From Pseudodonghicola xiamenensis DSM 18339 (GTDB lineage: Bacteria > Pseudomonadota > Alphaproteobacteria > Rhodobacterales > Rhodobacteraceae), in assembly GCF_000429365.1 (NCBI RefSeq), contig NZ_AUBS01000001.1:248001-312000 (forward strand): a DNA stretch of 64,000 nt, in the 5' to 3' direction. Positions 27,543 through 34,634 of the stretch are shown here, one piece after another; the stretch's first letter is position 1; every line of letters begins with the position of its first letter. Both the position numbers and the translations under genes were made by a program. The notes under the pieces are model-generated. The model was not told where the DNA came from and ran no database searches. It saw only the letters and a list, made by a program, of their open reading frames with translations.

Positions 27543-29897
27543 ATGCTATTCGGACTTGATGGCGTCGAAATCGGCCTGATCATTCTGTTCCTCTGCCTCT
27601 TCGGAGGTATCCTTTCCGGCTTCCCGGTGGCCTTTGCCATCGGCGGTGCCGGGATCATCTCTTTCGGAATCATCGCCGGGCTCGACAGCGCCGGGCTGTT
27701 GATCCACCAGGCGATTGATACCGGATCGCAGGCCTATCACGATCTGATCGGCGCCGGCATCCGGCCCGATGACATATCGGTGTTCCGATACCCCGACCTG
27801 CCACGGATCGCCGAGCCGGTGTTCAATGGCGGCTGGCAACAGGCGATGGACCGCAACATCTCGTTTATCGTCAATCGGATGAATGAACGCGTCCTGGCCG
27901 GCCAGTCGATCGAGACGCTGCTGGCTGTGCTGATGTTCGTGATGATGGGCATCACGCTGGAACGCTCCAAGATCGCCAACGATCTGCTGACCACCATGGC
28001 GCGGGTCTTCGGCCCGCTGCCGGGCGGCCTGGCGGTGTCCATCGTGGTGGTCGGTGCCTTCCTGGCCGCCTCGACCGGCATCGTCGGCGCCACCGTTGTG
28101 ACGATGGGGCTTCTGGCGCTGCCGACCATGCTCAGGAACAACTATTCGCCGGAACTGGCCACAGGCGTGATTGCCGCCTCGGGGACGTTGGGGCAGATCA
28201 TCCCGCCCTCGATCGTCATCGTGCTGCTGGGCACGCTGGCCGGCGATCTCTATGCCACCGCGCAGGAGACCCGGGCGACGGTGGCGGGCTGTACCGATGC
28301 GTTGACCTATCTGGGCAAGCCGGCGGTGGTTTCGGTGGGCACCCTGTTCCAGGCGGCATTGCTGCCGGGTATCCTGCTGGCGCTGCTCTATGCGCTTTAT
28401 GCCTTCGGCTTCGCACTGCTGAACCCGCACAAGGCGCCGGCGGTGTCGATCGAAGGCGGCCATAACGAACCGATCACCCGGGGCGAGGCGCTGGGCTGGT
28501 TCCTGGCCGCGCCCATCGGCCTGATCGGCGGCGCCATCCTGCTGGCCAACGTCGGGCTGATCGGCAGCCAGGATCTGACGGTGTCGAGCTATTCCAACAT
28601 CGGCGAGGCGGCGAGCCTACGCACCAATGTTTCGGATCAGTGCAAGGCCTCGATGATCGAGCTGCACGGTCAATCGGCCTGGGACAAGGCGGTTGCCGAA
28701 CAGGCCGCGATCGACGCCAGGGGGGGCGATCTGGAAAGCCACAAGCTGAGCGAGGAGGAACTGGCGCAGGCCCGAGCTGACAAGATCGCCGCCGCGGCAC
28801 CGATTGGCACCGGTATCGGCATCCTGATCGTGATGCTGGGTCTGGTGCTGGTGCTGGCGCGGGGGATCTCGCCGTCCTCCGATCCCAAGCCGCTGATCGT
28901 CGGGGCGGTGGGGCTGTTGCTGGCCGCGCTTGTCGACGTGATGCTGATCGCGCCGACCGCCTCGTCGGGGGTCACCGTGCTGCTGGAGGCGATCCCCTTC
29001 GCGCTGGCGCTTTATGGCGCCAAGCATGGTGCTGCGCGGCTGGCCAGAAACGATCTGATCCGGGTGGTTTTCCCGCCGCTGGTGCTGATCGTGGCGGTGC
29101 TGGGCTCGATCCTGGGCGGGATCACCAACCCGACGCCGGCGGCGGCGCTGGGGGCGGGCGGTGCCATCATGCTGGCGGCCTATCGCCGGCTGCAGGACGA
29201 GGGCCGCTCGGGCCAGATCATCATCTGGTCGACCTTCGCGATCATCATCTGCGTGCTGATCGGGGTGAATTTCGATCTGCGGGTGAATCAGGACGGGGCC
29301 AGCGTCGAGAGCTGGATCGCTTTCCTGGCCGCCTATGGCGCCTATCTCTACGCGCTGTTCGGTCTGATCTATGGCTGCTGGGTGCTATATGCCGGCGGTG
29401 TGCTGACCCCGGTGGTGCGCGAGACGGCGAAAGTCAGCTCGATGGTCTTCACCATCCTGATCGGATCGCAACTGCTGAACCTGGTGGTGATCTCCTTCGG
29501 GGGCGAGCATTACATCCAGCAGTTTTTGAAGAGCTTCGACAATGAGTTCACGGTCTTCCTGATCGTGATGCTGGTGCTGTTCCTGCTGGGCTTCGTGCTG
29601 GATTTCCTTGAAATCATCTACATCGTGATCCCGATCGTCGGGCCGGTGATCTATGGCGGCTCGTTCGATCCGAAATGGGTGACCATCATGGTGGCGGTGA
29701 ACCTGCAGACCTCGTTCCTGACACCGCCCTTCGGCTTTGCGCTGTTCTATCTGCGCGGCGTGGCGCCGGCCGAGGTGACGACAGGCCATATCTATCGCGG
29801 CGTGCTGCCCTTCGTGCTGATCCAGGTCGCGGGGCTGGCGCTGTTGTGGTTCTTCCCCGGCATCGTCACCATCGTGCCGGAGCTGATGCCGAAATAG
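27543..29897 (+). CDS. TRAP transporter large permease (DctM), enlarged form
   Basis: 784 residues, against about 430 for a typical DctM. The N-terminal family pattern is present (LSGFPVAFAIGGAGIISFG), as are ETLLAVLMFVMMGITLERS, GIVGATVVTMGLLALPTML and GTLGQIIPPSIVIVLLG. A soluble insert at about residues 60-115 and a long middle segment (about 290-500) with extra membrane helices account for the added length. The C-terminal half resumes with FLLGFVLDFLEIIYIVIPIV and TSFLTPPFGFALFYLRG. It forms the sodium-driven channel with the small permease. A clear terminator follows at 29920. Confidence 0.9.
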   Translation: MLFGLDGVEIGLIILFLCLFGGILSGFPVAFAIGGAGIISFGIIAGLDSAGLLIHQAIDTGSQAYHDLIGAGIRPDDISVFRYPDLPRIAEPVFNGGWQQAMDRNISFIVNRMNERVLAGQSIETLLAVLMFVMMGITLERSKIANDLLTTMARVFGPLPGGLAVSIVVVGAFLAASTGIVGATVVTMGLLALPTMLRNNYSPELATGVIAASGTLGQIIPPSIVIVLLGTLAGDLYATAQETRATVAGCTDALTYLGKPAVVSVGTLFQAALLPGILLALLYALYAFGFALLNPHKAPAVSIEGGHNEPITRGEALGWFLAAPIGLIGGAILLANVGLIGSQDLTVSSYSNIGEAASLRTNVSDQCKASMIELHGQSAWDKAVAEQAAIDARGGDLESHKLSEEELAQARADKIAAAAPIGTGIGILIVMLGLVLVLARGISPSSDPKPLIVGAVGLLLAALVDVMLIAPTASSGVTVLLEAIPFALALYGAKHGAARLARNDLIRVVFPPLVLIVAVLGSILGGITNPTPAAALGAGGAIMLAAYRRLQDEGRSGQIIIWSTFAIIICVLIGVNFDLRVNQDGASVESWIAFLAAYGAYLYALFGLIYGCWVLYAGGVLTPVVRETAKVSSMVFTILIGSQLLNLVVISFGGEHYIQQFLKSFDNEFTVFLIVMLVLFLLGFVLDFLEIIYIVIPIVGPVIYGGSFDPKWVTIMVAVNLQTSFLTPPFGFALFYLRGVAPAEVTTGHIYRGVLPFVLIQVAGLALLWFFPGIVTIVPELMPK

Positions 29898-29919
29898 GCC
29901 AGTCGCGGACAGAGAGATC

Positions 29920-29945
29920 GAAAAGGGCCCTGCGGGGCCCTTTTC
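29920..29945 (+). terminator. Intrinsic terminator of the TRAP operon
   Basis: AAAAGGGCCC (29921-29930), TGCG loop region and GGGCCCTTTT: a 10-bp stem 23 bases after the large-permease stop. The A-run on the 5' side makes it usable from the opposite strand as well. Confidence 0.85.
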
Positions 29946-30019
29946 ACGTTCGGGCCGGGGCGAAGGTGCCGGCCTTGGGGGGGCAGGGGTGCTGCCCCTC
30001 TGCGCCTTGCGGCGCATTC

Positions 30020-30177
30020 ACCCCGGGATATTTGCAGCCAGAAAAAGGGGGAGCCCCGTCTTGGAAACGCTGCGGTGGAGCGTTTCAGGGGCGAGCGGGC
30101 GGCGCCCCGGAAGGCGCAGGGAAAATAGTCCTGAGGACTGTTTCAGCCACGAACGGGCGGAGCCTCGGGGAGGCGCC
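30020..30177 (-). repeat. Composite intergenic repeat, copy 3 (box B and two box A, reverse)
   Basis: Box B at 30020-30047 (CCCCGGGATATTTGCAGCCA then GAAAAAG), hairpin GAAACGCT / AGCGTTTC at 30064-30086, a divergent box A at 30091-30118, hairpin with arms ATAGTCC / GGACTGT at about 30122-30143, and a good box A at 30146-30177 (GAACGGGCGGAGCCTCGGGG). It fills most of the 448-base convergent gap between the TRAP operon and bpt. I see no gene in the remainder. Confidence 0.8.
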
Positions 30178-30345
30178 CGGACAGACGTTCAGCGGCCGGT
30201 TCGGCGGGAAAACCCTATCCCCGGAGCAGTCTTGGTTCCTCCTCGGGCCTGTGGCGCCCGGGGGGAGGCGGTTGGCACGCAACGAGGGGGCGATGTCGCC
30301 GGGACCGGCACCTAGAAGGGCCGCGGTTGGCAGGGCAGGCCCGGA

Positions 30346-31167
30346 TCAGCGCCGGGTCGGGTGGCGGTCGGGCAGCGAGATATTGGCGACCTGTTCGGCG
30401 ATCGGATCGGTCGAGAGCGGGTGGATGGTGGCGGAGAAGGTCTCCGGATCGGTCATCTTCTGCCACTGGCCGCCGACGTAGACCTCGAGCCCGGAGAACT
30501 TGGACTTGTAGCCCATCTTCGGGCTGCCCGGCACCCAATAGCCGAGATAGACATAGGGAAGATCGTTTTCTCGCGCGATCTCGATATGATCGAGGATCAT
30601 CCAGGTGCCGAGCGAGGCCTTGGGCTGGTCCGGGGTGTAGAAGGAATAGACCATGCTGAGCCCGTCATCGAGCACATCGGTCAGCGAGACTGCGATGAGC
30701 GCGCGACTGGCCGGGTCGGTATATTCGATCACCCGGCTGCGGATCGGGGTTTCCTCGATCATCGCGGCGAATTCGAAGACATCCATATCGGCCATGCCGC
30801 CATCGGCGTGGCGCGCATCCAGATAGCGGCGGAAGAGATCATATTGATCCTCCGTCGCCCAGGGCGAGGTGGCGCGGCGGCTGAGATGGGCGTTGCGCCT
30901 GGCGATGCGCTTCTGTGTCTTGGTGGGGGTGAAGGCCGCGACGTCGATCCGGGCCGAGAGGCAGGCGGCGCAATCGGAACAGGAGGGGCGGTAAAGCACG
31001 TTCTGCGACCGGCGGAACCCCTGTTGCGACAGCGCGTTGTTGAGCCGCTCCGCCCCTTCGCCCTGCAGCGCGGTGAACAGCTTACGCTCCATTCTGCCGG
31101 CCAGATAGGGGCAGGGTTGCGGGGCCGTGACGTAGAATTGCGGCGCGATGGGAAGTGTATGGCGCAT
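30346..31167 (-). CDS. bpt: Aspartate/glutamate leucyltransferase (N-end rule, Bpt)
   Basis: Transfers leucine from Leu-tRNA to proteins with N-terminal Asp or Glu, marking them for ClpAP. The 273-residue product belongs to the ATE fold: [16 protein letters not shown] with an N-terminal cysteine, the [14 protein letters not shown] cysteine cluster, and the C-terminal block [13 protein letters not shown], then [22 protein letters not shown] 31167 ([12 protein letters not shown]) is the family start; an upstream start would add an unrelated 18 residues. It lies 80 bases after the RDD gene on the same strand. Confidence 0.94.
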   Translation of the reverse strand: MRHTLPIAPQFYVTAPQPCPYLAGRMERKLFTALQGEGAERLNNALSQQGFRRSQNVLYRPSCSDCAACLSARIDVAAFTPTKTQKRIARRNAHLSRRATSPWATEDQYDLFRRYLDARHADGGMADMDVFEFAAMIEETPIRSRVIEYTDPASRALIAVSLTDVLDDGLSMVYSFYTPDQPKASLGTWMILDHIEIARENDLPYVYLGYWVPGSPKMGYKSKFSGLEVYVGGQWQKMTDPETFSATIHPLSTDPIAEQVANISLPDRHPTRR

Positions 31168-31247
31168 GGGTCTTCCGCGGCTGTGTGACGGGATGATAAC
31201 AACCGATTTCAGACCCGCCAAGTGGCGATTGCGTGACCTTTTCGTCC

Positions 31248-31703
31248 CTAGAATGTGGCGCGACGGTTCAGCATGACTGTGTTGACGAAGAGGTCGGGCA
31301 GCCCCTGGCCGCGGGCGCTGGTCAGCATCATCACCACCGAGATCAGTTGAAAGATCGGCAGCGCGATGCAGACGCTGAAACCGAGCGTGTGCAGGAAGGC
31401 CTGTCCGAGATCGAGCCTCTGGCCGCCGCCATCGCGCAATTCGATCCCGGCGAAGCGCATGCCCCAGGTGGCCGAGCCGTTGGCCAGCGTCACCAGGCGA
31501 TAGGCGAAGCCGAGGGTGACAAACAGGAAGGGCCAGATCAGCAGGCCGACGAAGGCGGTCACCAGCACCACCCCGAGGGTCAGCGCCAGGGTGATCAGAC
31601 TGTCGACGAGCCAGGCAATAAGCCGTCTGCTGGCAACCCCCTGATAGAATTGCGGCTGGCGGTCGGGGTCCGGCAGATGCGGGCTCGGGGCGGTATAGGT
31701 CAT
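31248..31703 (-). CDS. RDD-family membrane protein
   Basis: 151 residues. The RDD pattern is visible: [20 protein letters not shown] near the N-terminus and [20 protein letters not shown] in the middle, with a C-terminal hydrophobic segment [20 protein letters not shown]. Function of single-domain RDD proteins is unclear; some have been linked to ion or small-molecule transport. The start at 31703 (MTYTAPSP) precedes the conserved region without a long unsupported extension. Confidence 0.85.
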   Translation of the reverse strand: MTYTAPSPHLPDPDRQPQFYQGVASRRLIAWLVDSLITLALTLGVVLVTAFVGLLIWPFLFVTLGFAYRLVTLANGSATWGMRFAGIELRDGGGQRLDLGQAFLHTLGFSVCIALPIFQLISVVMMLTSARGQGLPDLFVNTVMLNRRATF

Positions 31704-31734
31704 CGGGGCGTGATCTTGTGTAGGGGGGAAAGAA

Positions 31735-31758
31735 GGCCCCGGCGGGTGCCGGGGCCCT
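31735..31758 (-). terminator. Terminator after the DUF2852 gene
   Basis: GC-rich inverted repeat (core CCCCGGC / GCCGGGG with a 4-base loop) followed on the minus strand by CCTTCTTTCCC. It lies between the DUF2852 and RDD genes and should at least partly separate their transcripts. Confidence 0.6.
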
Positions 31759-31776
31759 TGAAAGAGCCGGTCGGGA

Positions 31777-32247
31777 TCAGCGCTGTTGGTCCGGCGCCTC
31801 ATCGGCCTCGGTCGAGGCCTCTTCGGCGGCGCGGCGGGTGCGATCGTCCATGAACTGGTCGAATTCGGCCTTGTCCTTGGCCTCGCGCAGGCGGGTCAGG
31901 AAGGCTTCGAAATCGGTCTGCTCCTGCTCCAGCCGGCGCAGGGTTTCCGCGCGATAGGCGTCAAAGGCGCTGTTGCCCGAGGACATGGCGAGCCCGCTGT
32001 GCCGGCCCATGCCACGACCATGGCCGAAACCGTGACGGGAGGAGCGGTGCGAGCAGGACGAGCGGAACATGTGTTTTCCCCAGATCATATAGAACAGAAT
32101 AGCAAGGCCAACCGGCCAGAAGAGGACGAAGCCAAGAACCATGACAGCGATCCAGGCGCCTTTGCCCTTGCTGTCTAGCCAGCCTTCGATCCGCGAAAAC
32201 CAGCCGTAACGGGCGTAGCCGGCGGCTGGGTCGGTAAGCATGGTCAT
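31777..32247 (-). CDS. DUF2852 membrane-anchored protein
   Basis: 156 residues. One strong membrane helix (GAWIAVMVLGFVLFWPVGLA) is followed by a basic, histidine- and glycine-rich stretch (SHRSSRHGFGHGRGMGRHSG) and a charged coiled-coil-like C-terminus (RRLEQEQTDFEAFLTRLREA). This is the DUF2852 architecture; function unknown. ATG 32247 has GGAG nine bases upstream. The promoter region carries two 19-bp dyads at 32273 and 32331, so it looks tightly regulated. Confidence 0.82.
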   Translation of the reverse strand: MTMLTDPAAGYARYGWFSRIEGWLDSKGKGAWIAVMVLGFVLFWPVGLAILFYMIWGKHMFRSSCSHRSSRHGFGHGRGMGRHSGLAMSSGNSAFDAYRAETLRRLEQEQTDFEAFLTRLREAKDKAEFDQFMDDRTRRAAEEASTEADEAPDQQR

Positions 32248-32272
32248 TGTCGGTGTCTCCAGAACAGATGCG

Positions 32273-32349
32273 ATGTGAATGCCTTTCACATTATCGAAGA
32301 TCGGAACCCGACAGCCGGTTTGCAAGAGGTATGTGAATGTTTTTTACAT
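32273..32349. promoter_or_regulatory. Two copies of an ATGTGAA-N5-TTCACAT dyad
   Basis: Site 1 at 32273-32291 (ATGTGAA-TGCCT-TTCACAT, exact) and site 2 at 32331-32349 (ATGTGAA-TGTTT-TTTACAT, one mismatch), 58 bases apart, upstream of the DUF2852 gene. The 5-base spacer differs from the CRP site (TGTGA-N6-TCACA), so another dimeric regulator is likely. Confidence 0.6.
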
Positions 32350-32386
32350 TTGCCTGAAGTTTCCTTTTGGAACAAATATTTGCGAC

Positions 32387-33985
32387 CTATTTGTGGGTCT
32401 TGAACTGACCCAGGCCGTTTTCGTTCAGGTGTTCGACCGTCATCAGGAAGGGCCTGTCGTCGTCCTCGGACTGGAAATCCACCCGGGAGATCGAGCCGGC
32501 GGGCTGGTTCTCGGTCACCGGGTAGACGACGAAACTGTCACCGTCCCAATGGGTCATCGGCAGGACGCGGCCGTCGGGGCCGAGCCGCAGGATCAGCCCC
32601 TGATCGCTGGCCTCGACCAGGGCGGTGCCGAAATAGGGGCTGGCGTATTCCGCTATGTAGGTGGCGTCGGGGCGGGCGGGAACCGGGTTGGCCGGGGGGC
32701 TGACGCCGACCAGGCTGCCGACCGGGGCGGAGAGTGCCGCCATGCGCGGGGCGTAGCCTGCGAACCAGTCACGGCTGTCGACCCCGAGTTCGGCGCGGTC
32801 CGCGAAGGAGGCGGCGATCGCCTCGGGTGCGCCGGTGGGTAGCGCATTGCTCAGCACCACGATCCCGAGGTCAAGATCGGGGATCAGCATATAGGTGGTG
32901 GAGGCCCCTAGGGCGAAGGCGCCGGAATGGCTGATCACCACCCGTCCGCTGGGCCGGGTGCCGACGCCGAAGCCATAGCCATAGAGGCTGGGGCGCGCAT
33001 CGGGCGATATCGGCAGCCCGTCGATCGCCTGCGGCGAGATCGCCGGGATCAGCGCATCGGCGGCAATCAGTTGCCGGTCGCCGACCTTGCCGGTGGCCAG
33101 CACCATCGCCATCCAGCGCGCCATGTCGTTGACTGAGGAGCTGACGCCGCCCGCCGGGCTTTGCGCATCGGGCTGGCGCTGGTCGGAGACGGTGAAATGG
33201 TCTCCGTCACGCACATGGCTGGCCGCCCGGTTGGGACGGGCCATGTAATCGGCGTGGCGCGAGCTGGTCGATCCCATCCCGAGCGGGGTGTAGATCGCCT
33301 GCTCCGACAGACTGGCCCAGTCGGTGCCGGCGGCCACGGCCACCGCCTCGGCGCCGGCGGTCAGGCCGAAGTTGGTATAGGCGTAATGGGCGCGGAACGG
33401 GTATCGGGGCAGGATCGCCAGCCGGTCGAAGATCGCGCGGCGGTCATAGCCGATATCCTCCAGATCGTCGCCGGCATGATCAGGCAGGCCGGAGCGGTGA
33501 GCATAGAGATCGCCAATGGTCACATGGTCGTCGATCCAGGGATCGCCCAGGTCGAACCAGGGCAGGAAATCATGCACCGGGCTGTCCCAGCGGACCGTGC
33601 CGGCCCCGACCTCGGCGGCGACCACGGTGGCGCCAACCGATTTCGACAGCGAGGCGAGCAGGAAGACAGTGTCGGCATCGACGGGTTCGGGCTGGTCCAC
33701 CGCGCGCAAGCCGAAGCCACGGGCATAGACGGTCTGGCCGTGATGCACTACCGCGATGGCCAGGCCGGGCACGCCGCTGCGCTCAAGTATCTGCTGGCCC
33801 AGATCATCGAGCGTGGCGATGGCCGCGTCGATCCGGCTGTCGGGCACCGGCAACAGAATGGTCTGAGGCGGCGCCGGCATCGGATCGGGCAGGGCCAGGG
33901 GGGGCAAGGTGACATCGGCCCGGGCGGCCGTCAGGCTCAGCCCGAGGATAAGCGCCACGGGGGCACCAAAACGCTGAAAATACAA
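32387..33985 (-). CDS. Serine hydrolase of the beta-lactamase/class C (PBP4*-esterase) family
   Basis: About 532 residues from a TTG start at 33985, which has AAGGA eight bases upstream and opens a clean signal peptide (YFQRFGAPVALILGLSLTAARA). An ATG at 34036 is possible but has a poor ribosome site. Catalytic motifs: S112-L-S-K115 (in LLASLSKSVGATV), YTN in YAYTNFGLTAGAEAV, and HSG in VVISHSGAFALGAS. The C-terminal about 130 residues form a separate lipocalin-like domain common in these enzymes. Likely substrates are D-amino-acid peptides or esters; true beta-lactamase activity is not implied. Confidence 0.85.
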   Translation of the reverse strand: MYFQRFGAPVALILGLSLTAARADVTLPPLALPDPMPAPPQTILLPVPDSRIDAAIATLDDLGQQILERSGVPGLAIAVVHHGQTVYARGFGLRAVDQPEPVDADTVFLLASLSKSVGATVVAAEVGAGTVRWDSPVHDFLPWFDLGDPWIDDHVTIGDLYAHRSGLPDHAGDDLEDIGYDRRAIFDRLAILPRYPFRAHYAYTNFGLTAGAEAVAVAAGTDWASLSEQAIYTPLGMGSTSSRHADYMARPNRAASHVRDGDHFTVSDQRQPDAQSPAGGVSSSVNDMARWMAMVLATGKVGDRQLIAADALIPAISPQAIDGLPISPDARPSLYGYGFGVGTRPSGRVVISHSGAFALGASTTYMLIPDLDLGIVVLSNALPTGAPEAIAASFADRAELGVDSRDWFAGYAPRMAALSAPVGSLVGVSPPANPVPARPDATYIAEYASPYFGTALVEASDQGLILRLGPDGRVLPMTHWDGDSFVVYPVTENQPAGSISRVDFQSEDDDRPFLMTVEHLNENGLGQFKTHK

Positions 33986-34080
33986 TACATTTGTCCTTCG
34001 TCGAGGGATGCCAACAGCGGCACCTGCGAAAGACATTAGCCGCCGCGCAGGCTTCGGCCAAGCCTGGGGACGGCCCAGTG

Positions 34081-34551
34081 TTAGCCAGCGGTAAATTCAG
34101 CCTTGCGCGCGCCGGTCAGCCGTTCGAGATCGTCGATCGAGATCGGAAAGACGTGATGCGGCGTTCCGGCGGCGGCCCAGACCAGGTTGAACGCTTCGAG
34201 CCGCGGATCGAGGAAGGCGCGGATCGGATTGAGATGCCCGACAGGAGAGACGCCGCCGATGGCAAATCCGGTCTGCGCCCGCACCAGCGCCGCATCGGCC
34301 TTGCCCAGCGGTTCGCCGGCGATTTCGGCCGCTTTGGCGGCATCGACCTGATTGCCGCCGGCGGTCAGGAACAGGATTGCCTCGCCGCTCTCTTCGCCCT
34401 TGAAGATGATCGACTTGGCAATCTGGTCGACTTCGCAGCCGATGGCGGCCGCAGCGTCGGCGGCGGTCCGGGCCAGCTCGGTTTCACGGATTTGCGGATC
34501 AAGTCCGGCGGCCTCCAGGGCGGCACGGACGCGTTTCATGCTTTTGCTCAT
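34081..34551 (-). CDS. YbaK/EbsC-family aminoacyl-tRNA deacylase-like protein
   Basis: 156 residues. The fold is shown by ADAAAAIGCEVDQIAKSIIF near the N-terminus, the lysine and LTAGGNQVD, and GFAIGGVSPVGHLNPIRAFL with the GXXPXGH pattern. Members hydrolyse mischarged tRNAs (Cys-tRNA(Pro), Ala-tRNA(Pro)). The start at 34551 (MSKSMKRVRAAL) matches the family; longer starts would overlap the divergent glnE region. Specificity within the family cannot be set. Confidence 0.88.
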   Translation of the reverse strand: MSKSMKRVRAALEAAGLDPQIRETELARTAADAAAAIGCEVDQIAKSIIFKGEESGEAILFLTAGGNQVDAAKAAEIAGEPLGKADAALVRAQTGFAIGGVSPVGHLNPIRAFLDPRLEAFNLVWAAAGTPHHVFPISIDDLERLTGARKAEFTAG

Positions 34552-34634
34552 GGGCGCAGGATTGCCGCCTGGCAGCCAGAGTTCAAGCGTTTCCCGCATT
34601 GACGCCACGCCCGTCGCGCCGCACCCTGCGGCGC

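Noticed and set aside
32273..32291. CRP-type binding site
   Set aside because: TGTGA and TCACA are separated by seven bases, not six, and the exact symmetry is of the ATGTGAA-N5-TTCACAT type.
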